From: Tannerella sp.
GTDB lineage: Bacteria > Bacteroidota > Bacteroidia > Bacteroidales > Tannerellaceae
Direction: 5' to 3'
Length of the DNA stretch: 7,711 nucleotides
Assembly: GCA_031283915.1 (NCBI GenBank)
Contig: JAITAY010000180.1
Location: forward strand, 1 to 7,711
The notes beneath the pieces were generated by a model. It saw nothing but the letters and a program-made list of their open reading frames with translations, searched no databases and was not told the origin of the DNA. The first letter of the stretch is position 1, and the number at the start of each line of letters is the position of its first letter. A program made the translations under genes and the position numbers. This document shows positions 1 through 6,451 of this stretch, piece by piece.

Positions 1-683
1 CGTTGCCCCAGGATGCGAATCCACTGCTCCGGCCATCCGTACACTAAGATATTCCCGCAGTCGAAATAAAAACCTGCCTGCGGGCTGTTGAACTGATCTA
101 CGTAACGGCAGGCTTCCAGCGGACTGAGCAAAAAGTTGTTCCAGACATTCTCGATACAGATGCGCACGTTCAGTTTTTCGGCTGCCGGCAACAGTTTTTT
201 CAGGCATTCGGTCGACCGCTCCCAGCATTCGTCGTATGAAACGGCCTGATTCACCGTTCCCGGCACCACCAGTACGGCATCCGTGCCATAGGCTTTGGCA
301 TCTTCCAGCGCCACCCGTATGCCCTCCATGCCCTCTTCGCGTACAGCGGCATCCGGGTCGGAAAGCGGCTTTTGCCAGTGGGTAGAACAGCATACGCCCG
401 AAGCCACCAAACCGGTCGCTTTCAGCGCATCAAGCACTTCCGCCCGGTTCATGTGGCTGTTCGGTTCGATGCCGGCATATCCTGCGGCCTTGATGGCTTT
501 GCACTTGTCCAGTACGCTGCCTTCCATGCCAACCGTCCCCCACATGATGGATTTCCTGAATGCCGCGTCCGGTGCGGCGGGAGCGGAAAAGTGCAGTCCC
601 GCAACGGCGGAACGGCCGGCAAACGGCAATGTCAGTGCACCGGATGCCAGTAACGTGTTCTTGATAAATTTACGTCTTTGCAT
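1..683 (-). CDS. Exported TIM-barrel sugar isomerase/epimerase-like protein, 3' end beyond window
   Basis: The frame opens at the ATG at 683 and stays open to base 1, giving 227 full codons; the C-terminus lies outside the window. The N-terminus MQRRKFIKN is a twin-arginine (Tat) signal (R3, R4) followed by a hydrophobic stretch to about residue 28, so the protein should be folded before export to the periplasm. The rest resembles the xylose-isomerase-like TIM barrel family (AP endonuclease 2 fold): GIEPNSH near residue 71, ENVWNN with E178, and FYFDCGN with D208. E178 and D208 sit where the family places metal ligands; the remaining His and Glu ligands would be off the edge. It follows the oxidoreductase gene by 33 bases and is probably the third gene of that operon. 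Homologues are often labelled hydroxypyruvate isomerase or sugar phosphate isomerase/epimerase, but export makes a phosphorylated substrate unlikely. Fold and export are clear; substrate is unknown. Confidence 0.85.
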   Translation of the reverse strand, partial: MQRRKFIKNTLLASGALTLPFAGRSAVAGLHFSAPAAPDAAFRKSIMWGTVGMEGSVLDKCKAIKAAGYAGIEPNSHMNRAEVLDALKATGLVASGVCCSTHWQKPLSDPDAAVREEGMEGIRVALEDAKAYGTDAVLVVPGTVNQAVSYDECWERSTECLKKLLPAAEKLNVRICIENVWNNFLLSPLEACRYVDQFNSPQAGFYFDCGNILVYGWPEQWIRILGQ

Positions 684-716
684 AATTCTTAAATGTAGAT
701 TGTGAACGGTGAACGG

Positions 717-2075
717 TTATTGCGCTACACCGGCTACGGGTATTTCTTCCTTGATGTCCGGTACGGGTCCGAACTGACAGGTTTCGGGACCCAGTTTCAT
801 GGTTGAGGCCATGATTTGATCCCAAGTGATAAACTTGCCGGTATAGGCCGATTCGCGTCCCATCATGGCCATCACGGTCGACTGGACATGCTTTTCGACG
901 TCGTTCACCGGCTGACCGGTACGTATGGCGGTCACCAGGCGGATGTGCTCCTGCACGAACGGGTCGGGTACTGCCATGGACTGGTCGGCATCTTCGGGTT
1001 TCGGATGCGGATATTTCCAGGCTACGGTGCCGTCAAGGTGGTAGATGGTATCATAGCAGTTGGTATATCCTTCGGTGCCGTAGACCATGACGACGGTTTG
1101 GGTGTCGCATCCGCCAATCTGTCGCGTGGTGCAGTGTGCCCTGTGTCCGTTTTCATAGAGATATTCGACACTGAAATGGTCGTACATGTCTCCGTTCACC
1201 CTGCGTTGCCGTCCACCGGTCGCCTCTGCCCTGACCGGACGCCTGTCGCCTGTGAACCACGACATCTGGTCAATCTCATGAATGAATTGCTCGACGATAT
1301 GATCACCCGACGTCCAGCAGAAATTCACCCAGTTACGCAACATGTATTCCATATCGCTCCACTCGGGACGCCGCTGGATATACCACAAGGCTCCTCCCAT
1401 CCGCGACACGTGTGCGGAGAGAATTTCGCCGATGGCGCCGCCGGCCACGCGCCGATAAGTCTCTATACAGTCTTTCTGGGAACGGCGGATGGTACCGCTG
1501 ATCACCGAAAGAGCCTGCTGTTCGGCACGTTTTCCCGTTACCATCATTTGTTTGGCGCCTGTGGGATCGACCGCGCAGGGCTTTTCAATAAAGCAATGTT
1601 TGTTTTGCCCGATGGCATATTCGAAATGAAGCGGGCGAAACACCGGCGGGGTACAGAGCAGAACCACGTCGACTCCGGAGTCAATGACCTTTTGGTAGGC
1701 GTCGAATCCCAGGAAACAGTTTTCGTCTGCGATACGTTGCCCCTTTTCTCCCAGCGTTTTGCGGCAGGCGTCCAGCCTGTCTTTAAAAACGTCGCCAAGA
1801 GCAGTTATTTGCAATCCGTTTCCGGCATTCAGAAAATCACATGCGGCGCCTGTCCCGCGACCGCCGCATCCAACCAGTCCGGCCTTGAGCGCCGCACCGT
1901 CCGGAGCGGTCCGGAGTATTTCGGGGACAGTTACTTCGTTCAACTTTTTTTCTTTGGATTCGGCCCCTGAACAACTGCTCAGGAATGCCGGTACGGAAAC
2001 GCTTCCGATTACGCCTGCTGCAGAATTTTTAAAGAAACTCCGCCGGCTCAACTTGATTTGTGCATCATCTTTCAT
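717..2075 (-). CDS. Tat-exported Gfo/Idh/MocA-family NAD(P)-dependent oxidoreductase, probable lipoprotein
   Basis: This is a 452-residue protein of the glucose-fructose oxidoreductase/inositol dehydrogenase/MocA family. The N-terminus has a Tat motif SRRSFFK (residues 10-16), a hydrophobic segment, and a lipobox-like LSSC ending at C35. That suggests a cofactor-loaded protein exported by Tat and then lipidated. The Rossmann loop GLVGCGGRGTG spans residues 66-76. The family EKP motif, whose Lys normally acts in catalysis, is at 164-166, and HEID is at 266-269 in the substrate domain. Length fits the secreted Bacteroidetes branch, which runs longer than cytosolic members of about 340 residues. 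Export implies a tightly bound, internally recycled nicotinamide cofactor, as in Zymomonas glucose-fructose oxidoreductase. GH109 glycosidases share the fold and Tat export, but the intact EKP motif favours a dehydrogenase or oxidoreductase. Both neighbours are exported TIM-barrel proteins, pointing to one periplasmic sugar pathway. The exact substrate is not visible. Confidence 0.9.
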   Translation of the reverse strand: MKDDAQIKLSRRSFFKNSAAGVIGSVSVPAFLSSCSGAESKEKKLNEVTVPEILRTAPDGAALKAGLVGCGGRGTGAACDFLNAGNGLQITALGDVFKDRLDACRKTLGEKGQRIADENCFLGFDAYQKVIDSGVDVVLLCTPPVFRPLHFEYAIGQNKHCFIEKPCAVDPTGAKQMMVTGKRAEQQALSVISGTIRRSQKDCIETYRRVAGGAIGEILSAHVSRMGGALWYIQRRPEWSDMEYMLRNWVNFCWTSGDHIVEQFIHEIDQMSWFTGDRRPVRAEATGGRQRRVNGDMYDHFSVEYLYENGHRAHCTTRQIGGCDTQTVVMVYGTEGYTNCYDTIYHLDGTVAWKYPHPKPEDADQSMAVPDPFVQEHIRLVTAIRTGQPVNDVEKHVQSTVMAMMGRESAYTGKFITWDQIMASTMKLGPETCQFGPVPDIKEEIPVAGVAQ

Positions 2076-2162
2076 CTTTGTTTATCTATTTATACGGGCT
2101 TCAACCTCCTTTTCACTCTTGCCGCCAGTTATAACTAACGGCTGCTGGTTGTTGCCGGTCAC

Positions 2163-3068
2163 TTACTTCCTGTCCGACAACAAGGCTTTGCGACAATAAT
2201 CTACACATTTTGCCACTTCCTTGACGGCATCCGAACCCTGCGGAATTTCGTATTCCAGTTCGATGTCACAAGTGATCGGCCATTTTTCCTTCTGAATCAA
2301 TTGAAGTATGCCCTTGACAGGCGTCTGTCCTTCGCCGAAAGGCCGGTTCGTGTCGCGTGGCGTGGCATCCGGACCGGTTTTGTCCTTGAGATGAATGCTG
2401 GCAATGCGTGCGTGCAGTCTTTTGATCAGCTCACAGGGATCTTTTCCGGTCGCCCCGAAATAATGTCCGGCATCGAAATTCAGCATCACCCGCGCACCAA
2501 CGGCAAGTACCCGGTCGAAACTGAAATCCGGTTGTCCCGGTTGCCCGTGGTTATGGAAGATGACATACAATTTATGTTTGTCGGCAAAGGGGGCGAGCCG
2601 TTTGGCCGATTCTTCGGAGATTTCCGTCGTGATACCCTTTGCTCCCAAGGTCTTGCAGACACGAAAGGCATAGTCGATTTCGGCATCCGACCAGTTCGGA
2701 TCGCCCAGTTTGAGAATATCAATTTTCACCCCTCTGTCCTTGAACAGCTTTTTGATTTCCTTGAATTTGTCCATCGAAACGGAGGTTCTCCAGGCTCGGA
2801 CGGCATTGGCATCCTGACCGGACGGGATACCGGCATACTGTTCTACGGCTCCACCCATCAGTTCGACCGAACTGAGTCCCGCCTGTACGGCATAGTTCAG
2901 CATCGCCGTGAGTGACTGATCCGGCATACTCCGGAAACTGTAGGTGATGGTTCCGATTTGTACTCCTCCAAATTTGGAATCGGGTTTGTCGGCGGCTTGC
3001 ATACCAAAGACAGTCATCGCCGACAGCATGACTGTACTCATCATTCTTAACATGTTTCTATTCTTCAT
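2163..3068 (-). CDS. Secreted TIM-barrel sugar isomerase/epimerase-like protein, first gene of operon
   Basis: This is a 301-residue protein with a Sec signal peptide: MKNRN, a hydrophobic core over residues 7-22, and a likely cleavage after MQA (residue 25). The mature part is a xylose-isomerase-like TIM barrel (AP endonuclease 2 family). Candidate metal and catalytic residues in order are E149 (TTEIS), H172 and H174 (FHNHG), D199 and H202 (FDAGH), H226 (SIHLKD) and E270 (DIELEYE). The loop FGEGQ at 244-248 is common in this family. The Glu, Asp/His, His, Glu set of a divalent-metal enzyme therefore looks complete. The annotation name would be sugar phosphate isomerase/epimerase, but a secreted enzyme probably acts on free or keto-sugars or glycosides. 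It lies 87 bases upstream of the oxidoreductase gene on the same strand and is preceded by a good Bacteroidetes promoter, so it probably opens the operon. Confidence 0.9.
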   Translation of the reverse strand: MKNRNMLRMMSTVMLSAMTVFGMQAADKPDSKFGGVQIGTITYSFRSMPDQSLTAMLNYAVQAGLSSVELMGGAVEQYAGIPSGQDANAVRAWRTSVSMDKFKEIKKLFKDRGVKIDILKLGDPNWSDAEIDYAFRVCKTLGAKGITTEISEESAKRLAPFADKHKLYVIFHNHGQPGQPDFSFDRVLAVGARVMLNFDAGHYFGATGKDPCELIKRLHARIASIHLKDKTGPDATPRDTNRPFGEGQTPVKGILQLIQKEKWPITCDIELEYEIPQGSDAVKEVAKCVDYCRKALLSDRK

Positions 3069-3121
3069 TTTGTTACTTTTTAGAGATGATAATTATTCGT
3101 GATTAAAAACCAATGTATTTG

Positions 3122-3136
3122 TTCCTTTTCAAGGAA
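3122..3136 (-). other. Small perfect stem-loop at the predicted 5' end of the operon transcript
   Basis: TTCCTT and AAGGAA form a 6-bp perfect stem with a 3-base loop. The stem sits just inside the predicted transcription start of the minus-strand operon. A 5' hairpin like this can stabilise an mRNA. It could also be chance, since the stem is short. Confidence 0.35.
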
Positions 3137-3144
3137 AAAACGCC

Positions 3145-3175
3145 CAAATGTAGTAAAAGTATCCGTAACTGCAAA
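3145..3175 (-). promoter_or_regulatory. Bacteroidetes-type promoter for the isomerase/oxidoreductase operon
   Basis: On the minus strand a TTTG (-33 box, 3172-3175) is followed after 19 bases by TACATTTG (3145-3152), which fits the Bacteroidetes -7 consensus TAnnTTTG exactly. The spacing is the typical one for the main sigma factor of this phylum. The start point should fall near 3138-3141, leaving a leader of about 70 bases before the ATG at 3068. The call is a motif match and has not been shown by experiment. Confidence 0.7.
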
Positions 3176-3266
3176 ACTGCACAGATACAGAGGTGTGTAT
3201 TTTATTCTGAAATGCTCTCCGGTCTCCATTACACTCGTGCCGTAACCGTACAAAAAAAGCGTGAAA

Positions 3267-3280
3267 CTATTCGAGAATAG
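3267..3280. repeat. 14-bp palindrome CTATTC-GA-GAATAG
   Basis: The two 6-base arms are perfect reverse complements around a 2-base centre. The site lies about 90 bases upstream of the predicted -33 box of the minus-strand operon. The size would suit an operator for a dimeric regulator, but no regulator gene is in the window and chance cannot be excluded. Confidence 0.3.
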
Positions 3281-3319
3281 CTTATTTACTAATACTGGCT
3301 TTGGTAAATCTTTTCTTCC

Positions 3320-3359
3320 AAAAACAACGAAGATTCATGCCCAAAGACGTAAATCTTCG
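3320..3359 (-). terminator. Terminator-like hairpin, probably the original terminator of the nrnA-dgkA-ABC operon
   Basis: On the minus strand CGAAGATT (3352-3359) and AATCTTCG (3328-3335) form a perfect 8-bp stem with a 16-base loop, followed directly by the T-rich tract TTGTTTTT (3320-3327). This has the form of a rho-independent terminator, though the loop is long. It sits downstream of the ABC gene and upstream of the next operon's promoter. The fold-back element now separates it from the ABC stop codon. Confidence 0.5.
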
Positions 3360-3380
3360 CAGACTTACTCTCCGGTACTT

Positions 3381-3538
3381 AGGAGCTGTCTGGAAATAAA
3401 CCACCCCTTTACAGGTCTGTTTTTCACCATACGTCCTCCTGAAAATGCTTACATACCCCGGTATGCGCGCATTTTCAGCCGTTGGATGGCAAAAACCATC
3501 TCCCGTAAATGGGGATGGTTTATTTACTGACAGCTCCT
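3381..3538. repeat. 158-bp fold-back (MITE-like) element
   Basis: The two halves are imperfect reverse complements over nearly the whole length. The outer arms AGGAGCTGTC (3381-3390 and 3529-3538) match perfectly. AAATAAACCA at 3394-3403 pairs with 3516-3525, CTGAAAATGC at 3439-3448 pairs with 3469-3478, and CATACC (3452-3457) pairs with GGTATG (3460-3465) around the centre. The right half also holds a local hairpin (AACCATC against GATGGTT). The element encodes no protein, so if mobile it would depend on a transposase elsewhere. I see no clear target-site duplication: the left flank ends GTACTT and the right flank begins GAGTTC. Its right end overlaps the 3' end of the ABC gene. A non-mobile dispersed intergenic repeat is the alternative. 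Confidence 0.75.
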
Positions 3539-4972
3539 GAGTTCGAAGCGGCGGTTGACACAGGAAGGCAGTTCGTCGGGACAGTGAGTCACATAAATCA
3601 AGGTTTTTCCCTTGCGGGAACAGAAGGCGTCAATGATGCGGGTAGCGCGGCGCTGATTGGAGACATCCAGTCCGTGTAACGGTTCATCGAGAATCAGCAA
3701 GTCCGGATCCTTCACAAACGCCCTTACCAGTAATACCAAACGCTGTTCGCCGGATGAAAGCCTCAGAAAGGAACGGTCTTTCAGCGATTCAATACCGAAG
3801 AGCCGCATCCAGTCGAGCGCATGTTGTATTTGTGAATCGCCGCATTTCCGGAACAGGCCGGTCGAATCAAAAAAGCCGGAACAGACCATGTCTAAGGCCG
3901 GGATATCTTCCATACAATACAGGTGCATCTCCGGAGAGACACAGCCCATGCGCCGCTTGATGTCCCAGATACTTTCGCCCGTTCCGCGGCGACGGTCGAA
4001 GAGGTAAAGTGTCTGGGCATAGGATTGCGGATTGTCGGCATAAATCAGGCTTAACAGCAATGTTTTTCCGCTTCCGTTCGGTCCGCACAGCGCCCATTTC
4101 TCACCGTTTTTCACTTCCCAGCAAAGGTCTTTCAGGATCGTGCGTCCCGCGTAGCAAACGTGTACCCGTTCCATCCGGAAAGTAATCCGATGCATGGACT
4201 CCTTCCGTTCGCTGAAAGGCAGTACTACAGGCATATCCCCCAATGGGAACAGTTGCGTTTGCAGGGCGGTATCCGCCAGAAAAGCCGTCCGCGACAGCGG
4301 CGCAAGGAGCCGTCGGTTGCAAACCGGCAACACATGGGTAATCATGTCCGGAATATCTGCGGGATTCGACAGCAACAATATCACTTGCAGTCCTTTCAGA
4401 TGCGCCAGTTGTGTCAGCATGTCCGCCAGCAGCTGACGCGAATCCCCGTCCAGACCAATGAAGGGGTTGTCCAGGAGAAGGATTTTCGGGTTTGACAGCA
4501 GCGTACGCAAGATCAGAAACTTGCGAAGCTCTCCGCTGGAAAGATGGATGAGCTTCTTCGACAGGGATTCGTGGATGCGAAACCGGGAACAGAGCGCTTC
4601 GTCGACTTCCGCAGGGAAGCCGCCGGCCAGCAGTTCGGCCACCGTCGGCCATTCATCCGTTTCCGTGGCGTGCCAGCGCTGCTGGTAATACGCATTCCGG
4701 CTGTCTGCAATGGAATGGATGTCCCTGAAGGCAATGCCTTTCACCCGTTCAGCGGTCTTACCCTCGAAGTGGAGCCGTACGGCGCCTTCCCTCAGCAGGT
4801 AACGGCCTTGCAGCAAACCGGCCAGCAGCGTCTTTCCACTTCCGTTCGGGCCGACGACCGCCCATTGCTCGCCTTCCCGAAGATGCCATGTCACCGGTTC
4901 ACGGAAACGTATGTCCGGCAACTGCGACACTGCCTGTTCGATGCTGACGGTCAGGGGCGACAGGCTGTCCAT
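3524..4972 (-). CDS. ModF-like tandem ATP-binding cassette protein with altered C-terminus
   Basis: This is a 482-residue cytosolic protein with two ABC ATPase domains and no membrane segment. Domain 1 has Walker A GPNGSGKT (41-48), signature LSSGE (144-148) and Walker B ending LLLDNP, with N169 where the catalytic Glu should be; its switch region LLLSN carries Asn rather than His. Domain 2 has Walker A (297-304), LSSGEQ (405-410), ILDEP (427-431) and switch H463, so it looks catalytically complete. The segment LFDRRRGTGESIWDIKRR (324-341) closely matches my memory of E. coli ModF, an ATPase named from the molybdate locus whose role is unclear; no molybdate genes are here. The gene starts one base after the dgkA stop (TGA-C-ATG), so translation is likely coupled. 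Its last four residues (RSCQ) and its TAA stop are encoded by the end of a fold-back element. Confidence 0.88.
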   Translation of the reverse strand: MDSLSPLTVSIEQAVSQLPDIRFREPVTWHLREGEQWAVVGPNGSGKTLLAGLLQGRYLLREGAVRLHFEGKTAERVKGIAFRDIHSIADSRNAYYQQRWHATETDEWPTVAELLAGGFPAEVDEALCSRFRIHESLSKKLIHLSSGELRKFLILRTLLSNPKILLLDNPFIGLDGDSRQLLADMLTQLAHLKGLQVILLLSNPADIPDMITHVLPVCNRRLLAPLSRTAFLADTALQTQLFPLGDMPVVLPFSERKESMHRITFRMERVHVCYAGRTILKDLCWEVKNGEKWALCGPNGSGKTLLLSLIYADNPQSYAQTLYLFDRRRGTGESIWDIKRRMGCVSPEMHLYCMEDIPALDMVCSGFFDSTGLFRKCGDSQIQHALDWMRLFGIESLKDRSFLRLSSGEQRLVLLVRAFVKDPDLLILDEPLHGLDVSNQRRATRIIDAFCSRKGKTLIYVTHCPDELPSCVNRRFELRSCQ

Positions 4973-4973
4973 G

Positions 4974-5369
4974 TCAGAAAAGAGCGATGATTTTAGGCAG
5001 GAAAATAATCAGGCCGACCACCGCGGCGGCCAGGGCGACAATGAGTACCGCGCCGGCGGCAAAGTCTTTGACTTGTTTGATGTTTTCGCTGTATTCGGGC
5101 AAGACCGTGTCCGACAGCGCTTCGATAGACGTATTGAATGCTTCGGCGGCCATGACGCCGCCCGTTGCAAGCACAATCGCCATCCATTCGGTAGCGGAGA
5201 TTCGGAAGCAGCATCCGGCAACCACGGTGCAGAGCGCAACCAGCAAGTGTACGCGCGCATTCTGCTCCTGACGTATTACCTGACGAAGACCGTTGACGGC
5301 ATAGCCGAAACTCTTGATCAGGCGTCTGACGGAGATTCTCCCGGAGGTGTTTTTGGGTTTCATTTCCAT
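4974..5369 (-). CDS. dgkA: Diacylglycerol/undecaprenol kinase family membrane protein
   Basis: This 131-residue integral membrane kinase would phosphorylate diacylglycerol or, as in many non-enteric bacteria, undecaprenol, feeding the lipid carrier used for cell-wall and polysaccharide synthesis. The family signature is clear: E35, N37, R39 and H41 (EQNARVH), then EAFNTSIEALSD with E76, N79, E83 and D87, then IKQVKDFAAGA (97-107). The corresponding Glu residues in E. coli DgkA are catalytic and metal-binding. Three membrane segments lie near residues 40-55, 60-78 and 104-125. A basic amphipathic N-terminus (residues 1-33) is usual. The start at 5369 is chosen because it gives the normal length; the ATG at 5363 (residue 3) is equally possible. 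It follows nrnA by 20 bases and precedes the ABC gene by one base. Lipid preference cannot be read from sequence. Confidence 0.92.
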   Translation of the reverse strand: MEMKPKNTSGRISVRRLIKSFGYAVNGLRQVIRQEQNARVHLLVALCTVVAGCCFRISATEWMAIVLATGGVMAAEAFNTSIEALSDTVLPEYSENIKQVKDFAAGAVLIVALAAAVVGLIIFLPKIIALF

Positions 5370-5389
5370 GCGTTTCGGGTTTGTGAAGA

Positions 5390-6442
5390 TTAATCTCCCT
5401 GTGTTTTCGGGTATGCGACCGGATTCAGCTCTTTCAGTCCTTCTTCAAAGATATGCACAGCCTCGTCCAGCGTCCCGGCATATTCGCCTCCCGCCGCATT
5501 CCGGTGGCCTCCCCCCTGAAAATAAACGGCAGCGAAGTGATTGCACGGGAAATCGCCCTCCGAACGGAATGAAATCTTGATGCCGTCCGTGTTTTCGCGG
5601 ATGAAGACGGCGAACCGGATCCATCCGATGCTCAAGGGCAGATTAACAAAGCCTTCCACATCTCCCGGCACATAGTTGAAACGGTTCAGTTCTTTGAGTG
5701 AAAGAGTGATCAAAGCGGTCTTTTTGTCCGGATAGACCTTCATTTTCTCGTGCAGCGTATAGCCCATCAGCCGAAGCCGCGATTCGGAATAGACTTGATA
5801 CACTTGCCGGTAGATACGGTCTTTATCGACCCCCATTTTCAGCAGCTCCTGGATGATGAGATAGAGGTCGGGGTCGTTGGAGCGATAGGTGAAGGCGCCG
5901 GTATCGGTCATCATGCCGGTGTAGAGGCATTCGGCGGCTTCCCGGTTGATCGCGTCGGCGGCCTTCAAGGCGCAGAGCAGGCGGAATATCATTTCGGAAG
6001 TGGACGACATTTCCGGATGCGAGAAGACCAGCTTGCAGAAATCCGACGGGTTGGGGTGGTGGTCGATCATGATCTTGCGGGTCGTGGACGCCTCGACTGC
6101 CGGCGCCAGCTTGCCCATTCGCTTTGCCTCGTTGAAATCAAGGCAAAAAATCACGTCTGCCTCGCCGATCAACTGCTCCGCGTAATCCGGATGACGCTCG
6201 TAAACGATGACGCTCCCCGCATCCGGCATCCATTTCAAAAAGGCAGGAAAATCATTCGGCGCCACCACATTGACCGTATTCCCTTGAGACATCAGGTAAT
6301 GATACAACCCCAATGAAGCGCCGATGGCGTCGCCATCCGGAGAAACATGCATGACTATCACGAATTTTTCTCCTTTATCCATGTAAGTTTCAAGTTTCTG
6401 AATCTTCTTCTCGTCAAAGATTTTCGTAAGCATATCTTTCAT
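5390..6442 (-). CDS. nrnA: DHH/DHHA1 phosphoesterase, NrnA-type oligoribonuclease/pAp phosphatase
   Basis: This 350-residue cytosolic enzyme would degrade short oligoribonucleotides (nanoRNA, pGpG or pApA linkers) and may dephosphorylate pAp. The DHH domain shows motif I HVSPDGDA (H32, D36, D38), motif II LDFNEAKRMG (D102), motif III DHHP (D127, H128, H129) and motif IV GMMTDTGAF (D180). These supply the usual Mn2+ ligands. The DHHA1 domain carries SFRS (291-294) and GGGHRNAAGG (310-319), which bind the substrate. Length matches the family. The first ATG (6442) is used, but an ATG at residue 4 (6433, MLTKIF) is a credible alternative, because the promoter box lies only nine bases before the first ATG. 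It appears to be the first gene of an operon with dgkA and the ModF-like gene. Confidence 0.92.
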   Translation of the reverse strand: MKDMLTKIFDEKKIQKLETYMDKGEKFVIVMHVSPDGDAIGASLGLYHYLMSQGNTVNVVAPNDFPAFLKWMPDAGSVIVYERHPDYAEQLIGEADVIFCLDFNEAKRMGKLAPAVEASTTRKIMIDHHPNPSDFCKLVFSHPEMSSTSEMIFRLLCALKAADAINREAAECLYTGMMTDTGAFTYRSNDPDLYLIIQELLKMGVDKDRIYRQVYQVYSESRLRLMGYTLHEKMKVYPDKKTALITLSLKELNRFNYVPGDVEGFVNLPLSIGWIRFAVFIRENTDGIKISFRSEGDFPCNHFAAVYFQGGGHRNAAGGEYAGTLDEAVHIFEEGLKELNPVAYPKTQGD

Positions 6443-6451
6443 TTATTCGGC

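Larger units (their letters stand above)
3069..3380. other. Intergenic region, no gene seen
   Basis: This stretch lies between the start of the secreted isomerase gene and the fold-back element. It holds the minus-strand promoter with its 5' hairpin, a 14-bp palindrome, and a terminator-like hairpin facing left. No reading frame in it has family resemblance or coding character. The only longer frame, from 3261 on the plus strand, runs into the fold-back element and is not credible. Confidence 0.6.

Noticed and set aside
816..1970. Long plus-strand open frame (384 codons) opposite the oxidoreductase gene
   Set aside because: It is the mirror of a clearly coding minus-strand gene with intact family motifs, and its own translation has no recognisable domain.
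2127..2136. 10-bp palindrome AGTTATAACT between the first two operon genes
   Set aside because: It is short and AT-rich, is not near a promoter box, and is easily expected by chance.
3261..3530. 89-codon plus-strand frame in the intergenic region
   Set aside because: More than half lies in the fold-back element, and it has no motif and no clear promoter. Similar frames are probably annotated wherever the repeat occurs.
4101..4652. 183-codon minus-strand frame inside the ABC gene
   Set aside because: It is an alternative frame of the same strand as the ABC gene, whose motifs are in the other frame.
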